Assembly: GCF_009388985.1 (NCBI RefSeq)
Contig: NZ_CP036422.1
Span: forward strand, 772,501 to 836,500
Reading direction: 5' to 3'
DNA length: 64,000 nucleotides
From: Halioglobus maricola
GTDB taxonomy: Bacteria > Pseudomonadota > Gammaproteobacteria > Pseudomonadales > Halieaceae
Shown here: positions 1 through 7,946 of the stretch, piece by piece
Layout of the letters: the number at the start of each line of letters is the position of its first letter
Position numbering within the stretch: the first letter of the stretch is position 1
Made by a program: the position numbers and the translations under genes
The notes under the pieces: generated by a model
Databases searched by the model: none
The model's input: only the letters and a program-made list of their open reading frames with translations
Told to the model about the DNA's origin: nothing

Positions 1-691
1 CAATAAAAACAAAGTAGAAGGGAGCGGAGCACAGGCTTGTCACTTTGCGTTTGGCGAGAATGTCTTTCGCCTGCTGAACGTAGCGGTCACTCTCGGTAAA
101 GTAGTGGCCGTTGTCGCAGGCGCCACCGCGATTGTTTTGCTCAAATCTGAATATCTCGCCTATCCCGGCTGCACGCCAAAACTCGCTATATTGCTCGACT
201 TTGTGTTCGTTGAGATCATGGACAACGATGCTCACCGCCGATTCAACCTCGCGCTCGGGGTATTCCCGGGCCAGTTCCAGAAAGGAAAATATGTTGGTTC
301 GTGTGGTTTCGAAATCGAGGTTGTAAACTAATTCGTAGTCTTCTTCTGTGTCGGAAATACTGAAGCAGATCCCTTTCAATCCAGCTTCCAGAAGGGTGCG
401 CGACAATGCAGGCGTGAGCAGGTTAGCGTTGGTCGTCATCAGGACCTCGACACCCTGATCTGTCGCATAGCGAATAAACGCTTCAACCTGAGGGTGGAGC
501 AGAGACTCTCCTTGTCCTGTAAGCGAAATACGTGGGAAAATCTCCAGTTCCTTGACCCGGGCAACCACCTGCGTGAAAGTGTCAAAAGGCATGAAGCCCT
601 GATCCGGTGTTTCGTCTCGAGGACAGAAACTGCAAAGGGCGTTACAGCGGTTAGTTAGTTCAACGTCAATAAGACGTTCGGGGACATTCAC
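1..691 (-). CDS. Radical SAM protein, 3' end outside the window
   Basis: The frame starts at GTG 691, with AAGGAA about 9 nt upstream, and runs open off the left edge, giving 230 residues. The cluster motif CNALCSFC (Cys16, Cys20, Cys23) has the C-x3-C-x2-C spacing that binds the 4Fe-4S cluster used to cleave S-adenosylmethionine. A GQGESLLHP segment and an MTTNANLL segment follow, as in the radical SAM barrel. Near the cut end a CSAPF segment looks like the first cysteine of a SPASM-type auxiliary cluster domain. The substrate cannot be read from what is visible. The gene is divergent from the Sel1/PhyH pair at 777, which leaves open a joint role in modifying a small molecule or peptide. Confidence 0.85.
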   Translation of the reverse strand, partial: MNVPERLIDVELTNRCNALCSFCPRDETPDQGFMPFDTFTQVVARVKELEIFPRISLTGQGESLLHPQVEAFIRYATDQGVEVLMTTNANLLTPALSRTLLEAGLKGICFSISDTEEDYELVYNLDFETTRTNIFSFLELAREYPEREVESAVSIVVHDLNEHKVEQYSEFWRAAGIGEIFRFEQNNRGGACDNGHYFTESDRYVQQAKDILAKRKVTSLCSAPFYFVFI

Positions 692-751
692 CTGAGTATT
701 TTCCTTGGTCGATCGATTCGGCGACCTGGGTTTTGGAAAAAGTATATCGAA

Positions 752-766
752 CGGGCGCTGCGCCCG
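752..766. promoter_or_regulatory. Short GC hairpin before the Sel1 gene
   Basis: CGGGCG and CGCCCG form a 6-bp stem around a 3-nt loop, ending 10 nt before ATG 777. This occupies the place where a ribosome site would lie, and no clear Shine-Dalgarno sequence is visible there. It may limit translation of the downstream pair. The hairpin is visible; the role is inference. Confidence 0.35.
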
Positions 767-776
767 CTATTGAATT

Positions 777-1040
777 ATGAAGATAACGACAGAGCTCTCC
801 CAGGGTATTCGGGCGTTCAACAAAAGACACTATGAAGAAGCCTTTCGCTTGCTGGAACCGCTAGCGGAAGCGGGGGAACTGCGTGCCCAGCTGATTCTGG
901 CCAGGCTCTATTACGCCGGAAACGGTGTGGAGAAGAGCGATTCGCGGTATCACTACTGGTTGCAGAAGTCGGCCGATAGTGGCGACAAGTCGTCTCGCGC
1001 CCGGGTCAAGAAGTTACACAGGCAGGGGAAGCTCTCTTGA
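777..1040 (+). CDS. Small Sel1-repeat protein (87 aa)
   Basis: This 87-residue protein carries about one and a half Sel1/TPR-like helical repeats, with AFRLLEPLAEAGELRAQ followed by LARLYYAGNGVEKS. Sel1 repeats mediate protein-protein contact. No signal peptide or membrane segment is seen. ATG 777 is the first possible start, because an in-frame TGA lies at 771. Its stop TGA overlaps the TTG start of the oxygenase at 1037, so the two are probably translationally coupled. It may be an adaptor for that enzyme; this is inferred from the coupling only. Confidence 0.7.
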   Translation: MKITTELSQGIRAFNKRHYEEAFRLLEPLAEAGELRAQLILARLYYAGNGVEKSDSRYHYWLQKSADSGDKSSRARVKKLHRQGKLS

Positions 1041-1711
1041 TTCTGTCACCGCAACAGTGTCGTTTCTTTGAGATCTTCGGATTTCTAACGCTGCCCGGAC
1101 TGTTCCGCGATGAGCAGGAACAGATGTCTCGAGCCTTCGATGCGCTCTTTGAGGAGCGCCAGGAAGAGGTTGTGGAGTGGGTGCACGAGACCCACGATAA
1201 CCGGATGAGACGTATCGTCACTGATGCGACCGACAAGAGCGACTATTTCCGAGGGTTATTGAACGACCCGCGAATCTGTGGCGTTGCATCCGGCTTGCTC
1301 GGGGAAGGCTACGTGTATCGCGGTAGTGACTGCAGTATCTACGACTGTGGCACGCGATACCATCGCGATGCCTACGGCGCAAACCTCTCCTTCGATAACA
1401 TCAAGATGGCTCTGTATCTCGAGCCCTTGAGTGAGCAGACTGGCGCGGTTCGGGTGATTCCGGGGAGTCATCACCAGGGTGGAAAGTTTACGCAGAACCT
1501 CAACAAGCATCTGGAAACAGGTTTTCAGGATCTTGGTCTGAGCACGGAAGAGGTACCGGCTACTGTCTTGGCTTGTGAGCCGGGTGATCTTCTGCTGTGG
1601 AATTATCGCTTGATGCATGCCACCAGTTACGGTGGGAATGCCCGCCGCATGCTGGCGCTGGAATTCTCCGAGCGTTATGAGCGCGATGATATAGTGGAAC
1701 TTGACGCCTAG
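1037..1711 (+). CDS. Phytanoyl-CoA dioxygenase (PhyH) family oxygenase
   Basis: A 224-residue protein of the Fe(II)/2-oxoglutarate oxygenase PhyH family. The iron triad is visible as His109-x-Asp111 in YHRDAYG and the distal His194 in MHATSYG, and Arg203/204 is placed to bind 2-oxoglutarate. PGSHHQGG and EPGDLLLWN are typical core-strand segments. The start is TTG 1037 with an AGGGGAAG ribosome site at 1024-1031, overlapping the stop of the Sel1 gene. Family members hydroxylate very varied small molecules, so the substrate is unknown. The gene ends 3 nt before the convergent Rieske gene, with no terminator between them. Confidence 0.85.
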   Translation: MILSPQQCRFFEIFGFLTLPGLFRDEQEQMSRAFDALFEERQEEVVEWVHETHDNRMRRIVTDATDKSDYFRGLLNDPRICGVASGLLGEGYVYRGSDCSIYDCGTRYHRDAYGANLSFDNIKMALYLEPLSEQTGAVRVIPGSHHQGGKFTQNLNKHLETGFQDLGLSTEEVPATVLACEPGDLLLWNYRLMHATSYGGNARRMLALEFSERYERDDIVELDA

Positions 1712-1714
1712 CCC

Positions 1715-2860
1715 CTAGTTGCGGGCCAGTTGCTCATCGATCAGCTGGTGGAATTGTGCGGCTGCTTCCTCCAGACCACCGAAGAGCAGAGTCTCATTTG
1801 CCCCGCAGTTGAATCCTTGCTGGGCACCCACTGCCACAAAAATATCCTCTGCCGCGAAGACCCCCTCGTCTATGAGCCGGAAAGAGCGCTCGAAATGTTC
1901 ACGTTGTTCGTCTGAGCTCGGTGGCTCAGGCACCAGCATCGAATGAACAAAAAGAGTGCGGTCCGGCGCCTGTGGGAACAGGCAAATGACGCTGATGTAA
2001 TCAGGTTGCATGACCAGCACCGCGTTGGGGAAAGTTGTGTAGGAGAAGGTGGCATGCCGGCGTATGTCTTCCAGTTCCCGCGCAGGTGTGCCGACGGCTT
2101 CCTCTATTTCATTGCGCGCAACCGCATTGCGCAAGTGTAAACCTGTAAGACTTGTCTCCGCGAGTGCGTCGGGGAAGAAGGGCCCCACCGTATTTTTGTG
2201 CAGTCGGGTAACGTGGTAGCCGTCGAGGAACGCGTCCTGAATCAGTTTCCAGCTCGCGGGAACATCGCGCACACTCTGCTGGCAAAAATGAAACTGGCCC
2301 AACTGAAAGAAATCAAACTCCGGCCCCAGTTCTGCGAGGTGCGCATCGATGTCCATTTCGCCTCGCACTTGTATCCAGATGAGACCGTTGCGTACCTCGG
2401 TAGCCACAGGTACCAGGCCGTTATCTTCCTTTGCGATATCAACAAAACTCTCGCAGCGTGGGATATTGCGGAGCTCGCCATCCAAACCGTAAGTCCACTG
2501 ATGGTATGGGCATACCAGAGAGCGCAAGTTGGTCTGGCCCTCGTCCTGGACCAGACGCATGCCGCGATGACGGCACACGTTAAAAAATGTGGCGATGCCG
2601 CCGTTCTTGTCGCGGATTGTTATCAGCGGTACGCCCAGCCAGTCCTGCACAAGACTGTCGCCAGGCTCGGGAATCTGGCTCTCGTGGGCTAGCAGGATGG
2701 GCATTTTCTGAAACAACTGCAGCCGCTCGCGTTCGAACCTCGAGGGATCTGTATAGTTGGTCACAGGAATACGCAAACTACAGGGTGCTGGTCCGTTGGC
2801 CTTGCCATCGAAACGCGCTGACAGGGTGTCCACCGTGGAGTAGATGTCGGAAACACTCAT
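1715..2860 (-). CDS. Rieske non-heme iron oxygenase, alpha subunit
   Basis: A 381-residue ring-hydroxylating-type oxygenase. The N-terminal Rieske domain has Cys96-x-His98 and Cys117-x2-His120 for the 2Fe-2S cluster. The catalytic domain has Asp213 next to His216 and His221 (DGYHVTRLH), with Asp339 as the likely third iron ligand. Such enzymes need a ferredoxin reductase partner, and none lies in this window. Substrates of the family range from aromatics to quaternary amines and lipids, and nothing here decides among them. It is transcribed toward the PhyH gene and away from the alcohol dehydrogenase at 2963, with the shared 102-bp gap presumably holding both promoters. Confidence 0.9.
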   Translation of the reverse strand: MSVSDIYSTVDTLSARFDGKANGPAPCSLRIPVTNYTDPSRFERERLQLFQKMPILLAHESQIPEPGDSLVQDWLGVPLITIRDKNGGIATFFNVCRHRGMRLVQDEGQTNLRSLVCPYHQWTYGLDGELRNIPRCESFVDIAKEDNGLVPVATEVRNGLIWIQVRGEMDIDAHLAELGPEFDFFQLGQFHFCQQSVRDVPASWKLIQDAFLDGYHVTRLHKNTVGPFFPDALAETSLTGLHLRNAVARNEIEEAVGTPARELEDIRRHATFSYTTFPNAVLVMQPDYISVICLFPQAPDRTLFVHSMLVPEPPSSDEQREHFERSFRLIDEGVFAAEDIFVAVGAQQGFNCGANETLLFGGLEEAAAQFHQLIDEQLARN

Positions 2861-2962
2861 TGCATTTTTTCTTATTGAATGCTGATGAGTCCAATCATAG
2901 CACTTGCACCTTGGCGGGGCATGTTTTAGCGTTCAGGCCATCGGTTTCAGCCAGAGAATAAG

Positions 2963-4129
2963 ATGCAGGCATTTGAATTCAATACAGTGGGACGCATTGT
3001 TAGCGGCGGTGGGACGGCGTTAGCGCTGGCTGCCGAGTGCGAACGGCTGGGCGTCTCTCGCGTTTTGCTGGTGACGGATCCTGGTCTGGTGGCGCTTGGT
3101 TTGCCTGACGCGCCGGTTCAAGCGCTTCGACATGCGGGCGTTGCTGTCGAGGTATTCGATCAGGTGCGAGAGGACCCCCCCGAGGAGACCGTCCTCGAGG
3201 CTGCTGCATTGGCGCGCAGGGTTGGAGTGGACGGCGTGCTTGGTTTTGGTGGAGGCAGTTCTCTGGATGTCGCCAAGCTGGTGGCAGTGCTCGCCGGTGG
3301 TGAGCAGAACCTGGCTGACCTTTACGGTGTGGGCATGGTCACCGGCGCACGGCTGCCTTTGATTTTGGTGCCCACTACCGCAGGCACAGGTTCGGAGGCG
3401 ACCCCGGTTGCGGTGGTGACGACAGGCGAGACCACCAAAGCAGGGGTATCTTCGCCCTTACTGCTGCCTGACGTGGCACTGCTGGATGCCAATCTCACCC
3501 TGGGGTTGCCCCCCGCTGTTACTGCCATGACCGGCATTGATGCGATGGTCCACGCTATCGAGGCATATACGTCTCGCAATCTCAAAAACCCGTTGTCTGA
3601 TAATCTGGCACGACAGGCGTTGGCTCTGTTAGCGCGAAATATTCGTACGGCCGTCAGCGAGGGCAGTAATCAGTCTGCACGCGAAGCGATGTTGCTGGGG
3701 GCGTGTCTTGCCGGTCAGGCGTTTGCCAACGCTCCTGTGGCAGCAGTGCACGCTCTGGCCTATCCATTGGGTGGGCACTTCCACATTCCCCATGGTTTGA
3801 GCAATTCACTGGTCCTGCCCGCGGTGCTTGAATTCAACGCGCCGTCGGCTAGCGCGCTCTACGCTGAGCTGGCAGAGATCGTCATCGGCGAGCCTGTTGC
3901 GGGGAGTGATACCGCCAGGACCTCCGCGCTGATTGACTACCTGCGTCAGCTGATCGACGAGGTCGGATTGCCTGCCACCCTGGCCGATGCCGGTGTCGGG
4001 GTAGATGCACTGGAACTGTTGGCACAAGATGCCATGTTGCAGCAGCGTCTGCTCGTCAATAATCCACGCGATGTCAGCTACGATGACGCTCTGGCTATTT
4101 ATCGTGCTGCCCATGGAGAGACTTCATGA
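2963..4129 (+). CDS. Iron-containing alcohol dehydrogenase
   Basis: A 388-residue group III (Fe-ADH) alcohol dehydrogenase. GFGGGSSLDVAK near residue 95 is the dinucleotide-binding loop, and TTAGTGSEATPVAV follows as in the family. The metal ligands come from GIDAMVHAIEAY and from the histidines in AVHALAYPLGGHFHIPHGLSN. The length is normal for the family. The reaction is NAD(P)-dependent interconversion of an alcohol and an aldehyde or ketone; the substrate is not predictable. Its stop overlaps the start of the thioesterase (ATGA at 4126), so the two form one translational unit. Confidence 0.9.
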   Translation: MQAFEFNTVGRIVSGGGTALALAAECERLGVSRVLLVTDPGLVALGLPDAPVQALRHAGVAVEVFDQVREDPPEETVLEAAALARRVGVDGVLGFGGGSSLDVAKLVAVLAGGEQNLADLYGVGMVTGARLPLILVPTTAGTGSEATPVAVVTTGETTKAGVSSPLLLPDVALLDANLTLGLPPAVTAMTGIDAMVHAIEAYTSRNLKNPLSDNLARQALALLARNIRTAVSEGSNQSAREAMLLGACLAGQAFANAPVAAVHALAYPLGGHFHIPHGLSNSLVLPAVLEFNAPSASALYAELAEIVIGEPVAGSDTARTSALIDYLRQLIDEVGLPATLADAGVGVDALELLAQDAMLQQRLLVNNPRDVSYDDALAIYRAAHGETS

Positions 4130-4560
4130 GCAGGGACGCTATTCCCCAGCGCAGTGACTACAAAGTGTTTTATCCAATCGGTACGCGCTGGGCAGACAAC
4201 GACATCTATGGCCATGTCAACAATGTTACCTATTATGCGTACTTTGATACCGCGGCGAACCGCTACCTGATTGAAGAGGGCGGCCTGGATATAACCGCCG
4301 GCGATATTGTTGGCTATGTGGTTAATTCGGGGTGTCAGTATCACGCACCGGTTGCCTACCCGGATGAATTGGAAGCCGGGATTCGCGTGGACAAGCTCGG
4401 CAATAGCTCGGTGCGCTACGGAATCGCCATCTTCAGAAAAGATGAGTCGACGGCAGTGGCCAACGGCCATTTCGTACACGTTTTTGTAGACCGCGCAGCC
4501 GATAGCTCGGTGCCGATCCCGTCGCAGTTGCGTCGGGCCCTCGAGCGCATAGTCGTCTAG
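4126..4560 (+). CDS. 4HBT/YbgC-type acyl-CoA thioesterase
   Basis: A 144-residue single hotdog-fold protein. RWADNDIYGHVNNVTYY carries the family's catalytic aspartate (Asp26) and the HVNN helix start. Such enzymes hydrolyse acyl-CoA thioesters in the cytosol. It is coupled by a 4-nt ATGA overlap to the alcohol dehydrogenase, which would suit a short pathway handling an aldehyde or alcohol and an acyl-CoA; that link is inference. Its last 4 nt overlap the convergent aminopeptidase gene. Confidence 0.85.
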   Translation: MSRDAIPQRSDYKVFYPIGTRWADNDIYGHVNNVTYYAYFDTAANRYLIEEGGLDITAGDIVGYVVNSGCQYHAPVAYPDELEAGIRVDKLGNSSVRYGIAIFRKDESTAVANGHFVHVFVDRAADSSVPIPSQLRRALERIVV

Positions 4561-7070
4561 GGCGCGCACTCTCCAAGCGAGCGGCAGGCGCGTCGAGCTG
4601 GATCTACCGATTGCAAAATCTTCATTTTGAGCTGGGCATTGTAGTCTGGCCTGGCTGCCAGGAAACTGTCGGCAGCGTCCACGGCGGCTTTTGAATTGTG
4701 GCTGGCGAAGGAGGTGCGCAGCCAGCCGGAGGGGAAGAATATATCGCCGGTTTGCTGGATTTCTTCTAGCAGTTCCAGGGTTGACGGTAAATATTTCTGC
4801 GCGTGCTCTCGACGGCTGGGATGGTGCAGGTTTGCCAGTCCCTGCAGTACCCACTGTTCGGTGCGTCGGTTCGCTTCATCGGCAAGCGATTTGAAAAACG
4901 CGTCTCGCACTTGGGCACTGGCCGAAACCGTGGGCGCGAGGAATTGCAGCTGCTCGCGATTGTCGGGATTATCCGTCTGTTTCAACTGTGCCGCGATGAG
5001 TTCATGTGCCCGTGCGGGGACCCGAATTGCCAGGGTCTGCACCAGCGAGAGTCGATCCCGTTCGGATAGTGAGAGCCCCGTGATACTCAGTTCGCCGCTC
5101 CACAGCTTTTCCAGCCGCGTAAGTGCTTCCGCCGAGCCGGCAATTCTTGCGTAACTTCTGTACCACTGGCGCCGGTTACTGGGCTGCGCCTCTAGTGAAC
5201 GCCACAGAGTTGCCTCGATGCGAGGCAGCAGTATCGCCTGCTGTTCCGGGGAGAGAAAGTTGGCGTAGAGGTGATTCAGTTGTGGGAGCAGCAAATCCAG
5301 CAATAGCGCCGAGTCTTCCTCTGCTGCGATAACCAACAGGGCTTCAATGTAGGCCTGTCCCGCGATATGCCCTTCCAGTACCGCCTCATATAAATTGACC
5401 AGGGTCGAGCCCCGCTCGAGCTCCGTCAGTGCTGCCCAATGTTCCAGCAAGCCTGGCTCAACCGGGAACAGGCCGTAACCATAACCGTTGGCATTGAACA
5501 CTGTTTCGGAGCTGAGCAGTTCTGCGGCGATAGACGTATCACTGCTCGAGTTGATCCTCCTGGCTGTGCCATCGACGGTGCGCGCGGTGAATTGCTGTGG
5601 CCAACTGCGACCCTGTCCAGCGGGATCCACCTGTTTGAGAGTTGCCTCCTGTTGTTCAGCTTGGGCATAAAACTGGGGGCGTCCGGGTGTGTCCACCCAG
5701 ACCTCGCTCCAACTGGCCAGATCCTGTGTGCTTAGTTTGTCCAGAATGGCGATCAGCTCGGGCCAGCTTGCGTTGCCGTAGGCATAGCGCTTCAGGTAGG
5801 TCTGCATACCCTGGCGCAATCCTTCTTCACCGGTAATTAGTTCCAGCTGGCGCATCATGATGGGCGCTTTCTGGTAGATAATCGGGCCGTACATCTGGCC
5901 GGCCAGGTTGAGATTGTCCAGGCGCTGCCGAATGGGGTTGGCGCCGGCGGTGCGGTCCACGCTGTACGCGCCCGGATAGTGCCTCACCAGAAAGTTGAGA
6001 TCGTGGTCCAGCTCTGGAAAGGCCGGATTGACGATCTTAGCCGCCATGAAATTGGCGAACACTTCCTTGGTCCATACATCGTTGAACCAGCGCATGGTGA
6101 CCAGGTTGCCAAACCACATATGCGCGACTTCGTGGGCGATCAGGCTCGCGCGGCGCAGCTCATCCGCCTGGGTGGGGTCGGCCTCCAGAAAAAGTGTGGA
6201 AGCGCGGTACTGGATGGCACCTGTATGCTCCATGCCCCCGTACTGGAAGGCGGGGATCAGAGCGAAGTCCAGCTTCTCAAATGGCAGGGGAATTCCCGTG
6301 TATTGCTCCATCCAGTCCAGGCTCTGACTGTGCAGTGCAAAGACTTGCTCGACATTGCGCGCGACCTTTTCGCTGTCTGTTTCGCGGTGCAGCATAGTCA
6401 TTTCCCGGCCATTTACCGTGCGGGTGATGGTCTCGAAACGGCCCGCGACGAAGGAGAGCAGGTAGGTGGGAACAGGTTCAGTCTGGGCAAACTGCCAGTG
6501 GGCGCGTTGGCCTCGGATTTCCTTGCTGATGAGCTTCGCGTTGAACAGGGCTGTCCAGTCGCTCGGCGTGTCCAGGTGAAGGCTCGCTTTCGCCTTGAGA
6601 TCCGGTTGATCGAACAAGGGAAAAGCAGTGCGCGCACGGTCTGGCACGAAGAGCGTGTAGAGAAACTCTTGTCGGCGATTGAGAGAGCTATCACCGGCGG
6701 TGAATTCGACAGTGATGGCATTTGGGCCGCTGGTCAGAGCCGCGGCCGGAATCAGCAGGTGCTCCTGTTCAAACACAATGGGCAGCTTGCGGCTGTTTAC
6801 GGTTAGCTGGTGTAGTTTTTCTGCCGATTCGCGAAAGTCGAGCTGAAGTGGCTGCCCGCTCGGCGTGTAGTTAAAGCGAATAGCTATTTGCCCTGAAATT
6901 GCCTCGTCGATGTCGGCCGATAGTTTGAGCGCGATATCGTATTCGACATCGGCAACTGTCGCTTTACGGGACGTGGCAAGCTCGTGCGAAACACCAGGCG
7001 CGACAGCGACGGCCGCCGTTGCGCCACAAGACACAGCCAATAGCGCTGCCAGCATCAGCCGGAGCATCAA
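4557..7070 (-). CDS. Exported M1-family metallo-aminopeptidase
   Basis: An 837-residue gluzincin aminopeptidase. The N-terminus has a hydrophobic stretch ending in small residues (LLAVSCGATAA), so it is probably exported. YGGMEHTG at 277-284 is the exopeptidase GxMEN-type motif. HEVAH at 313-317 plus Glu336 form the zinc site. The remaining C-terminal part is helical, like the ERAP1-type C domain. The role is removal of N-terminal residues from peptides in the periplasm. It starts with ATGA overlapping the end of the short-chain dehydrogenase gene, and its own end overlaps the thioesterase gene by 4 nt tail to tail. Confidence 0.9.
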   Translation of the reverse strand: MMLRLMLAALLAVSCGATAAVAVAPGVSHELATSRKATVADVEYDIALKLSADIDEAISGQIAIRFNYTPSGQPLQLDFRESAEKLHQLTVNSRKLPIVFEQEHLLIPAAALTSGPNAITVEFTAGDSSLNRRQEFLYTLFVPDRARTAFPLFDQPDLKAKASLHLDTPSDWTALFNAKLISKEIRGQRAHWQFAQTEPVPTYLLSFVAGRFETITRTVNGREMTMLHRETDSEKVARNVEQVFALHSQSLDWMEQYTGIPLPFEKLDFALIPAFQYGGMEHTGAIQYRASTLFLEADPTQADELRRASLIAHEVAHMWFGNLVTMRWFNDVWTKEVFANFMAAKIVNPAFPELDHDLNFLVRHYPGAYSVDRTAGANPIRQRLDNLNLAGQMYGPIIYQKAPIMMRQLELITGEEGLRQGMQTYLKRYAYGNASWPELIAILDKLSTQDLASWSEVWVDTPGRPQFYAQAEQQEATLKQVDPAGQGRSWPQQFTARTVDGTARRINSSSDTSIAAELLSSETVFNANGYGYGLFPVEPGLLEHWAALTELERGSTLVNLYEAVLEGHIAGQAYIEALLVIAAEEDSALLLDLLLPQLNHLYANFLSPEQQAILLPRIEATLWRSLEAQPSNRRQWYRSYARIAGSAEALTRLEKLWSGELSITGLSLSERDRLSLVQTLAIRVPARAHELIAAQLKQTDNPDNREQLQFLAPTVSASAQVRDAFFKSLADEANRRTEQWVLQGLANLHHPSRREHAQKYLPSTLELLEEIQQTGDIFFPSGWLRTSFASHNSKAAVDAADSFLAARPDYNAQLKMKILQSVDPARRACRSLGECAP

Positions 7071-7876
7071 ACGCCTTCCATCAACTTGTTCAGCTTAAGT
7101 ACTTGCGCGTAGCGTGTGGGAAAAAGTCGAGCAATTAGAGAAACAACTTTCGCGTCGTTCCCTATTAGCAGACGGACCTTCTTCTTTTCCATAGCCGAGA
7201 TGATTTGTGCGGCGGCACCTTCCGCGGTAGTGCGAGTGTGTTGCTTGAATTGCGCGTCGCGCTCTTCTGCGGTGCTATCGCCACCGCGGGAGTCCCGGGC
7301 AATATTCGTTTCTATGCCACCTGGGTGTACACAGCACACATGGATGTTGCTGTCCTTAAGCTCATGGCGCAGGGCTTCGGTAAACCCTCGCACCGCGAAT
7401 TTGGCAGAATTGTAGGCAGATTGGGTGGGTACGGCGATGATGCCGAAGATCGACGAGATGTTGACCAGGTGTCCCTGCTCCGATTTGCGCAGCAGTGGCA
7501 GAAAGGCCTTGGTGCCATGCACTACACCCCAGAAATTGATCCCCATCATCCAATCCAGATTCTCATAGCTCATGTCCTCGACGGTTTCTCCCAGGCCCAC
7601 CCCGGCGTTGTTGATAACGATATCAACGCTGTTTCGCTCGGTGGCTATTCGATCGGCCCAACCGTGGAACGCTGCGCGGTCGGAGACGTCCAGTTTCTGG
7701 GTGTCGCAGGAGAGGTCTTGCCGTTCCAGCATGCCGGCAGTTTCTGCCAGCGTCTCTTCGTTAATATCACTAAGATATAGCGCGCAGCCTTCGCGATTGA
7801 GTTGCAGGGCCAGGGCTCGGCCGATGCCGGAGCCGGCGCCGGTGACGACGGCGCACTTGCCATTTGAATATGCCAT
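7067..7876 (-). CDS. Short-chain dehydrogenase/reductase
   Basis: A 269-residue classical SDR. TGAGSGIG at 12-19 binds NAD(P), NNAG lies at 89-92, and Ser142, Tyr155 and Lys159 form the catalytic set (YNSAK). The frame is open further upstream, but ATG 7876 is preceded by AAGGAAAT and gives the normal length, so I use it. The C-terminus (residues about 230-269) resembles SDRs that act on lipid-like substrates, without deciding one. It overlaps the M1 peptidase gene by 4 nt and is divergent from the gamma-glutamyltranspeptidase 70 bp away. Confidence 0.88.
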   Translation of the reverse strand: MAYSNGKCAVVTGAGSGIGRALALQLNREGCALYLSDINEETLAETAGMLERQDLSCDTQKLDVSDRAAFHGWADRIATERNSVDIVINNAGVGLGETVEDMSYENLDWMMGINFWGVVHGTKAFLPLLRKSEQGHLVNISSIFGIIAVPTQSAYNSAKFAVRGFTEALRHELKDSNIHVCCVHPGGIETNIARDSRGGDSTAEERDAQFKQHTRTTAEGAAAQIISAMEKKKVRLLIGNDAKVVSLIARLFPTRYAQVLKLNKLMEGV

Positions 7877-7946
7877 GTTATTTCCTTTTGTTGGCGCGGG
7901 CGGGCACACTAAGCCCGGAATCACGAAGGTTTTTAGAGGTCTGGCG

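Noticed and set aside
5979..6806. Plus-strand frame inside the M1 aminopeptidase gene
   Set aside because: Antisense to the HEVAH/GGMEH catalytic region of a clearly real gene.
7572..7946. Longer N-terminus for the gamma-glutamyltranspeptidase
   Set aside because: The extra part is antisense to the conserved SDR gene and would bury the signal peptide; ATG 7947 has a ribosome site.
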